NCBI GenBank assembly: GCA_017849575.1
Contig: JAFIGV010000029.1
Coordinates: forward strand, 1-64,000
Direction of reading: 5' to 3'
Origin: Flavipsychrobacter sp.
Lineage (GTDB): Bacteria > Bacteroidota > Bacteroidia > Chitinophagales > Chitinophagaceae
Length of the DNA: 64,000 nucleotides
This document shows positions 16,540-25,350 of this stretch, piece by piece. Position 1 is the first letter of the stretch. The number at the start of each line of letters is the position of its first letter. Both the position numbers and the translations under genes were made by a program. The notes below the pieces were generated by a model that was not told the DNA's origin, ran no database searches, and worked only from the letters and a program-made list of their open reading frames with translations.

Positions 16540-17004
16540 ATGTCTATACACTTACTCAGGCGGCAGCAAATCATTCACGGAAACCCCGATGCGGTCTGGA
16601 AGTTCTTTTCTACACCGGCAAACCTTGCGCGCATCACGCCTCCTTACATGAACTTTACGGTCACTTCCGAAGACGTTGGCGAAGAGATCTATCCCGGTCA
16701 GATCATCACCTACAAAGTATCGCCGCTGTTGCATATTCCTCTGTTCTGGATGACAGAAATTACTCATGTACAACAGGGAAAGATGTTTGTGGACGAGCAG
16801 CGTAAGGGCCCTTACAAACTCTGGCATCACCAACATCATTTCGAACCAACAGACAAAGGTGTATTGATGACCGATGTGGTTCATTACCGTTTGCCCCTTG
16901 GTCTTTTAGGTGCGGTAGCCCACAGTGTCTTTGTTCGCAGACAACTGGAAGATATATTTGACTATCGCCACCATGCCGTACTCGAGATATTTCCGGAAGT
17001 CTAA
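16540..17004 (+). CDS. SRPBCC (START-like) ligand-binding protein
   Basis: A 154-residue protein with the SRPBCC fold: an N-terminal strand RRQQIIHGNPDAVWKFF with the helix-grip start, the stretch ARITPPYMNF, a central beta-sheet (GQIITYKV, PLFWMTEITHV), and the closing motif DVVHYRLPLGLLG before the long C-terminal helix. The LxRITPP motif is typical of the family annotated as ligand-binding SRPBCC proteins of unknown substrate. I start at ATG 16540; a GTG 36 bases upstream adds an unlikely extension. The stop overlaps the ABC exporter stop by four bases (CTAA). Confidence 0.85.
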   Translation: MSIHLLRRQQIIHGNPDAVWKFFSTPANLARITPPYMNFTVTSEDVGEEIYPGQIITYKVSPLLHIPLFWMTEITHVQQGKMFVDEQRKGPYKLWHHQHHFEPTDKGVLMTDVVHYRLPLGLLGAVAHSVFVRRQLEDIFDYRHHAVLEIFPEV

Positions 17005-18773
17005 GGCTGTGCCATGCTGGTCTGGTGGCGAAAGAGTTTTGCATACCGGCCGTTTTGCTCCATCAGTTCTTGGTGCCTGCCTTGTTCGGCAATTCTGCCA
17101 TCGTCCAGCACAATAATCTTATCAAAATCCCAACTGGTAAACAGCCGGTGCGTAATCACGATGACGGTTTTGTTCAGCAGATACTTGCTCAGGTTGGTCA
17201 GTATTGTTTTCTCTGTTTGCGTATCTACTGCGCTCAGGCATTCATCAAGTATCAGAATGTTGCTGTCTTTGAGCAATGCACGCGCCAGCACGATCCTTTG
17301 CTTCTGTCCGCCACTGAGCATAACGCCCCTTTCGCCGACTACCGTTTCATAAGCCTGTGGCAAGCGTTGAACATCTTTGTCGAGGTCTGCCAGCCTTGCT
17401 GCTTCCATCACTTCTTCCCGTGTAGCATCGTCCTTACCAAACTTGATATTGTTGTAGATCGTATCCGAAAAAAGATAGGTATCCTGCGGGGCATAGGCAA
17501 TAGCCTGGCGCAACTGCTGCACGGGATATTGCCGCACAGGTTTACCGTCGAGGGTGAGCTGTCCTTCCTTAAGATCGTACATCCTGAGCAGGAGTTGTGC
17601 CAGTGTGGATTTTCCGGAGCCGGTCTTTCCGATAACTGCGAGTTTATAGCCAGCGGGCAATTGAAGATCAAAATCTTTCAACGCCCTGATACCTGTGTGC
17701 GGATACGTAAAGCTTACATGGTCGAAATGGATATTTCCCTTTAACTGAAGCGCCGGGCCGTCTGCCGGAATTTCGTCTGCTATTTCAGGAACGGTCTTCA
17801 AAAATTCGTTGATCCTCTTTTGCGAAGCACTGGCTCTTTGTACCATGCTGGCCACCCAGCCAATGCTGCTGATAGGAAACATGAGCAGGTTGATATAAAT
17901 CACAAACTCAGCAATATTGCCTGCAGATATTTCGCCCCTGATAGCCAGATAACCACCAATCAATACCGTGGACAGCATGCTCAGCCCGATGAAGAAAGTC
18001 ATGGCAGGAAAATAAATGGCCTCGGTCAGCGAAAGGTTTATTGCGCTCTTCCGGTATTCATCAGACACCTGGTTAAAAAACCGCATCATGGTGCGCTCCT
18101 GCACAAAGCTTTTGATCACCCGGATGCCACTGTAGGTTTCTTGTGCCGTGGCGGTAAGGCTGCTGAGCTGCGCCTGTATATGTTCACTCTTTTTAAAGAT
18201 GATCTTGTTCACCAGATAGATCGTAATGGCGAGTACCGGCAGCGGAAGCACGACAAACAGTGTGAGCTTTGCGCTTTGGTGCCACATGTTCCACACGCAG
18301 ATAATGGTGAGCACGGTAAGGTTGGTGGCATACATGATGCTGGGACCTGTGTACATACGCACGCGGCTCACATCTTCGGCAATCCGGTTCATCAGGTCGC
18401 CCGTAGCGTGCATCTTAAAAAAGTGCGTATGCAGCCGCTGATAATGCTGATAAATCTCATTTTTTTGATCGTACTCAATAAGCCGGCTCATGACGATGAT
18501 GGTCTGCCGCATAAAGAACATAAAGATGCCGCGGAGCAAGGCAAGGCCCAGCAGTAAAAGTCCTGTGCCAATCACCATTTTAATGATTGCCGCCTGTGCG
18601 GAAGCACTCAGGGGCCCCTTGCTCATAGCCTGCTGCACATCGTCAATTACCCCGCGCACAATGGCTGCAGGTTTGGCAGCAAAAAAGTTGGAAACAGAGA
18701 CGAAAACTATTCCCCACAAGAGTCGCCATTTGTACTTTAGAAGATATTTATTGACAGCAGCGAGGTTGCCCAT
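17001..18773 (-). CDS. ABC exporter, fused membrane and ATPase half-transporter
   Basis: A 590-residue type IV ABC half-transporter (MsbA/LmrA-like). The membrane domain (about 1-320) has six predicted helices, with the GDLMNRIAEDV coupling region; the ATPase domain has Walker A IGKTGSGKST (381-390), signature LSGGQKQR (486-493), Walker B ILILDE and the catalytic Glu511. It should work as a homodimer, or with a partner encoded elsewhere, exporting a lipid, drug or peptide; sequence alone cannot say which. Start at ATG 18773 gives the normal cytoplasmic N-terminus. Divergent from the LOG gene, convergent with SRPBCC. Confidence 0.9.
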   Translation of the reverse strand: MGNLAAVNKYLLKYKWRLLWGIVFVSVSNFFAAKPAAIVRGVIDDVQQAMSKGPLSASAQAAIIKMVIGTGLLLLGLALLRGIFMFFMRQTIIVMSRLIEYDQKNEIYQHYQRLHTHFFKMHATGDLMNRIAEDVSRVRMYTGPSIMYATNLTVLTIICVWNMWHQSAKLTLFVVLPLPVLAITIYLVNKIIFKKSEHIQAQLSSLTATAQETYSGIRVIKSFVQERTMMRFFNQVSDEYRKSAINLSLTEAIYFPAMTFFIGLSMLSTVLIGGYLAIRGEISAGNIAEFVIYINLLMFPISSIGWVASMVQRASASQKRINEFLKTVPEIADEIPADGPALQLKGNIHFDHVSFTYPHTGIRALKDFDLQLPAGYKLAVIGKTGSGKSTLAQLLLRMYDLKEGQLTLDGKPVRQYPVQQLRQAIAYAPQDTYLFSDTIYNNIKFGKDDATREEVMEAARLADLDKDVQRLPQAYETVVGERGVMLSGGQKQRIVLARALLKDSNILILDECLSAVDTQTEKTILTNLSKYLLNKTVIVITHRLFTSWDFDKIIVLDDGRIAEQGRHQELMEQNGRYAKLFRHQTSMAQP

Positions 18774-18872
18774 AGCAATTGCAATATTAGAACTATACCG
18801 CCAATAGCGCCGATCAAGAATCGCATGGCAGTGATGGGTAAAGACTATTTTTAACGGGTAAAAACTATTTTG

Positions 18873-19454
18873 ATGAAAAGCATAGTTGTCTTTTGCGGTT
18901 CTTCTGAAGGATATCATACAGCCTACCGCGAGGCTGCTTACGAGCTGGGGGCGGTATTGGCCGAGCGGGGCATACAACTGGTATATGGCGGTGCTAAAGT
19001 GGGCATCATGGGCGCTGTGGCCGAAGGAGCGTTACACAACAACGGATCTGTGCTGGGCGTCATTCCCCACTTTCTACGCACCAAAGAGGTGGCACACGAG
19101 GGCCTTACCGAACTGATACTTACAGACACCATGCACGAACGGAAGATGAAGATGCACGAGCTGACGGATGGTATCATAGCACTGCCCGGCGGCTGGGGAA
19201 CTATGGAAGAACTTTTTGAAATGATGACCTGGGCACAACTGGGGCTACACCCAAAACCCATCGGCATCCTTAACGTCAATGGCTTTTATGAGCCACTGCT
19301 CGCCTTGCTACATACCATGGTCGAAGAGGGCTTTCTGAAGGAAGTGTATCGAAATATGGTGCTGGTAAGTGAAGATGTATTTGAGCTGCTGGAAAAAATG
19401 GAACAATATGAGCAGCCGGACATACCGAAATGGATCACTCCACAAACTACTTAG
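18873..19454 (+). CDS. LOG family nucleotide 5'-monophosphate phosphoribohydrolase
   Basis: A 193-residue Rossmann-fold enzyme of the LONELY GUY family. The diagnostic PGGWGTMEE (105-113) and HERKMKMHE (Arg90, Lys91) motifs form the active site that cleaves ribose 5-phosphate from N6-modified AMP or other nucleotides. In plants this makes cytokinin; in bacteria it is often a nucleotide salvage enzyme. Start at ATG 18873 rather than the TTG just before it. It shares a 99-bp intergenic region with the divergent ABC exporter. Confidence 0.92.
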   Translation: MKSIVVFCGSSEGYHTAYREAAYELGAVLAERGIQLVYGGAKVGIMGAVAEGALHNNGSVLGVIPHFLRTKEVAHEGLTELILTDTMHERKMKMHELTDGIIALPGGWGTMEELFEMMTWAQLGLHPKPIGILNVNGFYEPLLALLHTMVEEGFLKEVYRNMVLVSEDVFELLEKMEQYEQPDIPKWITPQTT

Positions 19455-19532
19455 TAATAGCCGGTTACTACGCTGGCACAATTATTCTTGTAGCATGAAC
19501 ACGAATCAAGGTATAATTTGAAACATAAAAAT

Positions 19533-21188
19533 ATGAACAGAGGTATAGCCGGGCTGCTCTTAGCCTTTTGCTTTCTGCTGACCAGTTGCAGCGATGGCAA
19601 AATATCGTTCGGCAAAAAACATTTTTCCCTGCGGGACAAAAGCATCAATAAAGACAATTCCTTCAACGACCAGTTTCTCGACAGCATGCGGCTCGAGTCC
19701 TTCATTCAGAAAGAAAACATCGACTCAGCCACAGCACAGCATATGCGCAGCTTCTACAACAGCCGCAATTATCAGTTTGCCTGGTTCAATAAAAACGGAC
19801 TGAGTGAACCCGGACTTTCCTTCTGGAATCTTCTCAATAGTTTCATTTCTATGTCGAAAGACAGTTCTTTGTTTGATAAGGCACTCGCAAGGCAGATGAC
19901 GGATTTTACGGACGGCGACACTATTAACCACGCCTCAAAAAGCCAGTTGGTACAAACCGAGCTGGGGCTCACACGCCAGTTCTTCCTGTATGCCAAAACA
20001 GCTTATGCCGGCCGTGTAGATCCGGAAGAACTGAAATGGTTTATACCGCGCAAAAAGGTAGATGCACTTGCCTTGCTCGACTCGCTGGTAAGTCACAAAG
20101 GACAGTTGCTGGAAGAGTGGGAACCGGTAAACCCCCAGTATCAGGCACTGAAAAAAGAACTGATACGCTTTAACGACATAGCCGACAAAGGCGGCTGGCC
20201 ACGCATCGACCTTTCCGATAAGAAAAAGCTAAAGCCCGGCGATCAGGATACAGCCATTTATCAATTGAAGGCAAGACTATTTGCCTCCGGCGACCTGAAG
20301 ACTTTCGATTCTTCCTCACGTTATGACAGTTCGTTGTTACCCGCGGTACAGCAGGCACAGCGCCGATTTGGCTTTAAAGATGATGGCATTTTAGACCAGC
20401 CGCTCGCCGATGCACTGAACATACCGGTGAAACAACGGGTAGAACAAATTCTCATCAACCTGGAACGGATGCGCTGGTTGCCCGAAAAACCATCGCCAAG
20501 TCGTATCGTAGCCAACATTCCCGAGTTTAAAATTCATGTCTTCGAAAACAATACGGAGGCTTTTGAAATGAACATTGTTGTGGGCAAGGAAGGAACAAGT
20601 ACGGTGATCTTTAACGACGAGCTGAAATATATTGTGTTCAGCCCGTATTGGAATGTGCCTTCAAGCATCGTGAAAAAGGAAATTTTGCCTGCAATGAAGC
20701 GAAACCCCGGCTACCTGGCCAGTCACAATATGGAAATGACCAGCAAAGGCGGTGGCACGCCTACTATTCGCCAAAAACCCGGTGGTTCCAACTCGCTGGG
20801 AAGGGTGAAGTTTCTTTTTCCCAACAACTATAATATTTACTTTCATGACACACCGGCCAAAAGTCTCTTCAATCGCGAAAAAAGGGCATTCAGCCATGGC
20901 TGTATGCGACTGGCCGATGCCAAAAAGCTGGCCGAATACCTGCTGCGCGATCAGCCCGAATGGACCAATGAAAAAATAGATGAGGCCATGCACCAGAGCA
21001 AAGAAAAATGGGTAACCCTCAAACAGCCCATACCGGTTTATGTTTCGTACTTCACCGCCTGGGTTGATAATGACGGCTTGCTCAACTTTCGCGAAGACAT
21101 CTATGGCCACGATAAAGAAATGGCCCAGCGGTTGTTCGTCCACCCTTCTTTATCTGCGACAGATAGTGCCGGGGTGGCCACCCAATAG
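19533..21188 (+). CDS. L,D-transpeptidase lipoprotein, YcbB-like
   Basis: A 551-residue outer-envelope protein. A lipoprotein signal peptide ends FLLTSC. Next come a helical N-terminal region resembling the scaffold domain of LdtD/YcbB, a peptidoglycan-binding-like block (VQQAQRRFGFKDDGILDQ, about 270-295), and the YkuD catalytic domain with the active-site motif SHGCMRL (Cys457) and an upstream His in NIYFHD. The enzyme would form 3-3 peptidoglycan crosslinks or attach proteins to peptidoglycan. The order of domains and length fit the YcbB class. It follows the LOG gene by 78 bp and may share its transcript. Confidence 0.9.
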   Translation: MNRGIAGLLLAFCFLLTSCSDGKISFGKKHFSLRDKSINKDNSFNDQFLDSMRLESFIQKENIDSATAQHMRSFYNSRNYQFAWFNKNGLSEPGLSFWNLLNSFISMSKDSSLFDKALARQMTDFTDGDTINHASKSQLVQTELGLTRQFFLYAKTAYAGRVDPEELKWFIPRKKVDALALLDSLVSHKGQLLEEWEPVNPQYQALKKELIRFNDIADKGGWPRIDLSDKKKLKPGDQDTAIYQLKARLFASGDLKTFDSSSRYDSSLLPAVQQAQRRFGFKDDGILDQPLADALNIPVKQRVEQILINLERMRWLPEKPSPSRIVANIPEFKIHVFENNTEAFEMNIVVGKEGTSTVIFNDELKYIVFSPYWNVPSSIVKKEILPAMKRNPGYLASHNMEMTSKGGGTPTIRQKPGGSNSLGRVKFLFPNNYNIYFHDTPAKSLFNREKRAFSHGCMRLADAKKLAEYLLRDQPEWTNEKIDEAMHQSKEKWVTLKQPIPVYVSYFTAWVDNDGLLNFREDIYGHDKEMAQRLFVHPSLSATDSAGVATQ

Positions 21189-21353
21189 CAGCCCTATAGT
21201 CCAGGGAAAACGGATCTCGACTCCTGCGGAGACAGGGCAGTGTATAGACACCGGGAGGCGCGCGGCATTCACAAGGTTTGTAGCGCCGGCTGCAGGCTGT
21301 AAGAACAAAAGCTAAAGACCGGCTTCTCAGGACAATATGAGAAAAAATATCCG

Positions 21354-21361
21354 TATCTTTG
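21354..21361 (+). promoter_or_regulatory. Perfect -7 element before the DEAD-box helicase
   Basis: TATCTTTG matches the Bacteroidota -7 consensus TAnnTTTG exactly, 60 bases before the ATG at 21422. No good TTTG is seen at the usual -33 distance. Confidence 0.55.
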
Positions 21362-21421
21362 CAAATCTTGTTAATCGCTGCGTCCTTATCTCGCGATATT
21401 TTCCCAGCTCAAATTGATTTT

Positions 21422-22678
21422 ATGAATTTCAGAGACCTCCGTCTCGACGCTGCATTGCTGGACGCTCTGGCAGCCGAAGGATACACCTTGCCCACTCCTA
21501 TACAGCAAAAAGCGATACCCGTAGTACTGGAAGGAAAAGACATAATAGCCTGTGCACAAACAGGTACCGGAAAGACAGCCGCCTTTGCGCTGCCGATATT
21601 GCAATTGCTGAAGGGGCAAAACAGTAAAACCATTAAATGCCTGATACTTACGCCCACCCGCGAACTCGCTATACAGATTGGCGATTGCTTTGCCGCCTAT
21701 GGTAAAAATCTTTCGCTGCGCACCACAGTTATCTTTGGTGGCGTGCCTCAGGGTGCTCAGGTTAAGGCGCTACAGGCAGGCACCGACATACTGGTAGCTA
21801 CACCCGGCCGACTACTGGATTTGCTTCAGCAGAAAATTGTGCGACTGGATCAAATCGGCATTTTTGTGCTTGATGAGGCCGACCGCATGCTCGACATGGG
21901 TTTTATTCACGACGTGAAGAGACTGATAAAGGTTTTGCCACAACAGCGTCAGACCCTGCTTTTTTCTGCCACCATGCCGGCAGAGGTAGAACAACTGGCC
22001 ACTACAATGATGCGGGAGCCGGTAGCGGTAAGTGTTACGCCGGTGTCGTCGGCGGCTACCACCGTGCAGCAGTTTGTCTATCATGTTGAAAAAAAGGACA
22101 AAAGGGCTTTGCTGACGCATGTGCTTAAAGAGGAAAAGGACATTCGCAATGTGATCGTCTTTACCCGAACCAAACATGGCGCAGACAAACTGGCAAAGGC
22201 CCTTTGCCGCGAAAATGTAGGCGCTGAAGCCATACACGGCGATAAGTCGCAGGGAGCCCGTCAGCGTGCTTTGGGTAATTTTAAGTCGGGCAGCACCCGT
22301 GTGCTGGTAGCCACCGATATTGCTGCAAGAGGCATTGATATCGACGCTCTTTCGCATGTTATCAACTTCGACCTGCCGGAGGTTGCCGAAACCTACGTGC
22401 ACCGGATAGGTCGTACGGGCCGGGCCGGTGCTGACGGTATAGCCTGGTCGTTTTGCGACCCCGAAGAGGTGGACTACCTCAAAGGGATACAAAAGCTTAC
22501 GGGCAGACAACTTTCGGTAGTAGATGTGCATCCCTATCGTGCCGATGGCGCCGCTCCATTGATCCGGTTGCCCAAAAACAAGGAAGTAGTGATACCTGCA
22601 GGTGCCATTGCCGTACACCCTTCTGCCGCTACACGTCGCACCGGTGGAAGCTGGAGACAAGGTAGCCGCAAACGATAA
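21422..22678 (+). CDS. rhlE: DEAD-box RNA helicase, RhlE-like
   Basis: A 418-residue ATP-dependent RNA helicase. Visible motifs: Q-motif YTLPTPIQQKAIP (21-33), I AQTGTGKT (45-52), Ia PTRELA, GG, Ib TPGR (127-130), II DEAD (151-154), III SAT (182-184), and in domain 2 VFTRT, ATDIAARGID and HRIGRTGRAG. A short basic tail follows. I start at MNFRDLRLDAALL (ATG 21422), the family's usual N-terminus. It sits directly upstream of a cold-shock-domain protein, 52 bp away, a pairing that fits RNA remodelling at low temperature or during ribosome assembly. Confidence 0.94.
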   Translation: MNFRDLRLDAALLDALAAEGYTLPTPIQQKAIPVVLEGKDIIACAQTGTGKTAAFALPILQLLKGQNSKTIKCLILTPTRELAIQIGDCFAAYGKNLSLRTTVIFGGVPQGAQVKALQAGTDILVATPGRLLDLLQQKIVRLDQIGIFVLDEADRMLDMGFIHDVKRLIKVLPQQRQTLLFSATMPAEVEQLATTMMREPVAVSVTPVSSAATTVQQFVYHVEKKDKRALLTHVLKEEKDIRNVIVFTRTKHGADKLAKALCRENVGAEAIHGDKSQGARQRALGNFKSGSTRVLVATDIAARGIDIDALSHVINFDLPEVAETYVHRIGRTGRAGADGIAWSFCDPEEVDYLKGIQKLTGRQLSVVDVHPYRADGAAPLIRLPKNKEVVIPAGAIAVHPSAATRRTGGSWRQGSRKR

Positions 22679-22730
22679 AACGCAAATAACTGATTTTAAT
22701 AACCACAAAAAGCAACATTCAACAGAAACT

Positions 22731-23189
22731 ATGGGTAGATCCAAAGAGACATTTGGTAAAAAAGAAAAGGAAACGAAGAAACTGAAGAAGAGAAAAGAAA
22801 AAGAGGAAAAAAGACTGGAGCGGAAAGCCAATAACAGCAAGGGAAAGGGCCTGGATGATATGATGGCCTATGTTGATGAAAATGGCAATCTCACAGATGC
22901 TCCGCCCGATCCCTCCAGAAAGACGGAAGTGAATCTGGAAGACATTCAGCTTGACATTAAAGCGCTGCATAAAGAGCAGCAGGAATCCACTCGAAAAGGT
23001 ATCATCAGTTTTCTCAACGAATCGAAAGGCTATGGTTTTATTACCGACCTTAAGACTCAGGAACGTATTTTCCTGCTGATGAGCCGGATGGAAGAGCCTC
23101 TGAAAGAGCGCGACAAAGTCGTTTTTGAAGTGGAACGCACGCCTAAAGGCCTTTCTGCACTAACCGTCAAAAAGGTAGGCAACACTTAA
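22731..23189 (+). CDS. Cold-shock-domain protein with charged N-terminal arm
   Basis: A 152-residue protein. The first 45 residues are almost entirely Lys/Glu/Arg (MGRSKETFGKKEKETKK...), probably a flexible RNA-binding arm or helix. A cold-shock domain follows (GIISFLNESKGYGFITDL, RIFLLMSRMEEPLKERDKVVFEVE), although the second RNP motif has FLLMSR where typical CspA has FVHFS. It likely binds single-stranded RNA and acts with the helicase encoded immediately upstream. A stem-loop terminator follows at 23221. Start at ATG 22731; an open frame continues upstream into the helicase gene but has no family similarity. Confidence 0.88.
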   Translation: MGRSKETFGKKEKETKKLKKRKEKEEKRLERKANNSKGKGLDDMMAYVDENGNLTDAPPDPSRKTEVNLEDIQLDIKALHKEQQESTRKGIISFLNESKGYGFITDLKTQERIFLLMSRMEEPLKERDKVVFEVERTPKGLSALTVKKVGNT

Positions 23190-23220
23190 AGTAGGCCCGA
23201 CTGTTTTTTGACCTTTGACG

Positions 23221-23257
23221 GCAGCTATGACGGCACAACAACCGTAGCTGCATAGTT
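23221..23257 (+). terminator. Intrinsic terminator of the helicase / cold-shock operon
   Basis: GCAGCTATG (23221-23229) and CGTAGCTGC (23243-23251) form a 9-bp stem with one G-T pair and a 13-base loop, followed by ATAG and six T. Confidence 0.75.
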
Positions 23258-23264
23258 TTTTACC

Positions 23265-23310
23265 GAAAAAAGAAAGCGGGATTGCACCGGCATGGTACGA
23301 CCCCGCTTTT
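23265..23310 (-). terminator. Intrinsic terminator of the transglutaminase-like gene
   Basis: AAAGCGGG (23273-23280) pairs with CCCGCTTT (23302-23309). On the minus strand the stem is followed by a T-rich tract (CTTTTTTC), placing it about 20 bases after the stop of the upstream gene at 23331. Confidence 0.75.
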
Positions 23311-23330
23311 CACAATTCGGCAATTTGCGG

Positions 23331-25286
23331 TCAACTCTTTTCCAGCACGAGCACGATCTTATTGAAATCGGCGGCTGCATTGATGACTTTTTTGAAGTCT
23401 TCGATCTCAGATTTGGGCTGGTGTATTTCAGCATAGAACTCCATAATGTTCACGAGCAGTTTGTTGCCCTCCAGCTTGTAAGAAGAGGTAAAGCCGGAAG
23501 CACTATCGCTCGTTGCGGTCTTCTGCTGCACATTCATATTCAGCGCTTCGGGGTTAGTCACTTTATAGCCCTGCGGTATCTCCACTGCCAGGATGCGTTC
23601 CTGCGTGTGCGGATAGGCCAGGTCTATGGGTAGCTTCCTTTCCTTTTCCTGATACATTTCTACCTGCCGTCCGATGACATCGCCCACTTTAAACAAATAT
23701 TTATTGCCTGCTTTTTCTACGAGCTGCGGTGCCTTCACCGTGGCGCGCACCAAAAGAGGCTTGTTTTCGTAGTAGTTTTCGAAAGGCACATTCTCCACCT
23801 TATAGGTTTTGATATCCTCAGGCGTGGTAGCCACCATCACCAGATCCTGCACAATCTCTTTTTCCTTTTCTTTAGTGGTATAGACAAATGCCTCGCGCAC
23901 CCCATTGGCGCTATAGCCTCTGAAGGAATGCAGGTATTCAATGACAGGTACCATTTCGTCGTCAAAACGGATATCGGCCCGAATGTCATTGGAAGTAACG
24001 GTGATAGGCTGCAACGGAACCACCCTTATAGAAGCCCGTGCAGATACAATGTCGCCCAAACGGGTTTGCTTACAAAAGATCACTTTATTTCCGGTGATGG
24101 CAGGGGGCACAAAAGGCATGCGGTAAAAAATGCCCGAGGGGGAAAGGTATTTATCGAGCCTGGGGAAATACAATACATAAAGATCGAGGTGTCTCCAATT
24201 CTCAAAATCTTCATCGAGCGGATATTGAAAGCGGTTGGAGGTAATGCCCAGTTCGTGTTCTACACCCGTTTCGGAAAGGCAGGCTACAAAGAACCGGATA
24301 AACCCTTTTTCGGTAGTCAGCTTTTTCTCAACAATATTATCGAAACTGAGGTAAGACTCATCCGTGATATCCTCGCTCATGTTGATGCCGGATTTCAGTG
24401 CGTCTTCGATCTTCCGCACTTTGGTTTCCGCGTTGTCCGATTCATTTACTTTTATCGAGCTCAGGTATTTTCTGACTATCTTCTTCTCTTTGTCGGTAAA
24501 CCCATAGTTGTTTTCATACAGTTTTTTGGCGAGTTCATTCCAGGTAAAAAGGCGCACCTGAGCATTCTCTCCGTCGACAAAGCTGATACGATATTCCGTA
24601 CGCATCAGGTTTTTGCGCAGATCGCTGTAGGGTTCATCCGTAAGTGGAGGTATGTTGCTGGCTTCGGTGTGGTAATAGTGCGTGTTGCCCATCAGGGTGT
24701 CTTCGGCAGCAGGCATATCATTGTAGCCTTTTAGCTCAAAGTGTAGATTGGAGGGGGCTGACAGCGTAAGATCTGCATGCATGACCGGCAGCGAAAACTG
24801 ATGGATCTCCGAACCGAACACGGCGAAGGACATTCGTTCGGTGTATTGATATTCGATCTCGGCATTCTTTTCAACGCCCTCCATAGCAAAAACATAAGCC
24901 GGCGACCCGTCTTCATCTTTGGTCAGCTTGATTTTGTCGCGGGTTACTTCTTTTATACTGCCATCTGGCAAGATGGTACGGGCGGCAATAGACTTCTTAT
25001 CTTCTTCAGAGAGAAAAGAAATGCTGATCTTGTTGAAGCTCTCAATACCTTTTTCGTCAAGCACTTTTACAATGCGGTGCACCGTACGGTACACCCAGGT
25101 CTCGCCATCGCTGCGGCGGTACTCTATGCGGCGGCTGTCCAGCACAAACACCGCAGACTCTACTTTGAAGGCCTCGGGTACCTCATGCACCTTAGGTTGG
25201 GCTTCCCATTTCTGAATGGTGTAATACTGTGCATGGGCCTGAGCCGCACAGAAAATAAAGCAGGGGTAAAGCAGTAACTTTTTCAT
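23331..25286 (-). CDS. DUF3857/transglutaminase-like exported protein, catalytic Cys lost
   Basis: A 651-residue exported protein. ATG 25286 gives a signal peptide ending AAQAHAQ. The N-terminal half matches the DUF3857 beta-sandwich (DSRRIEYRRSDGETWVYRTVHRIVKV; TRDKIKL; YQYTERMS). The middle (about 300-420) aligns with a transglutaminase core: the segment LTTEKGFIRFFVACLSETGV corresponds to the family's YGDCKDKSTLLVALLRAAGI. The position of the catalytic cysteine holds Glu and the usual acidic residue of the ylDpt motif holds Ser (KYLSPSG), so it is probably not an active transglutaminase. The rest is beta-rich. It is the second gene after the TPR/MORN protein, 64 bp downstream, likely one operon. 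Confidence 0.8.
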   Translation of the reverse strand: MKKLLLYPCFIFCAAQAHAQYYTIQKWEAQPKVHEVPEAFKVESAVFVLDSRRIEYRRSDGETWVYRTVHRIVKVLDEKGIESFNKISISFLSEEDKKSIAARTILPDGSIKEVTRDKIKLTKDEDGSPAYVFAMEGVEKNAEIEYQYTERMSFAVFGSEIHQFSLPVMHADLTLSAPSNLHFELKGYNDMPAAEDTLMGNTHYYHTEASNIPPLTDEPYSDLRKNLMRTEYRISFVDGENAQVRLFTWNELAKKLYENNYGFTDKEKKIVRKYLSSIKVNESDNAETKVRKIEDALKSGINMSEDITDESYLSFDNIVEKKLTTEKGFIRFFVACLSETGVEHELGITSNRFQYPLDEDFENWRHLDLYVLYFPRLDKYLSPSGIFYRMPFVPPAITGNKVIFCKQTRLGDIVSARASIRVVPLQPITVTSNDIRADIRFDDEMVPVIEYLHSFRGYSANGVREAFVYTTKEKEKEIVQDLVMVATTPEDIKTYKVENVPFENYYENKPLLVRATVKAPQLVEKAGNKYLFKVGDVIGRQVEMYQEKERKLPIDLAYPHTQERILAVEIPQGYKVTNPEALNMNVQQKTATSDSASGFTSSYKLEGNKLLVNIMEFYAEIHQPKSEIEDFKKVINAAADFNKIVLVLEKS

Positions 25287-25350
25287 CGGTTGCAGTTTGT
25301 ATGCGCACTTTTTTACACGGGCCGTGCATGGCCGTAATCTTGTAAGCAGT

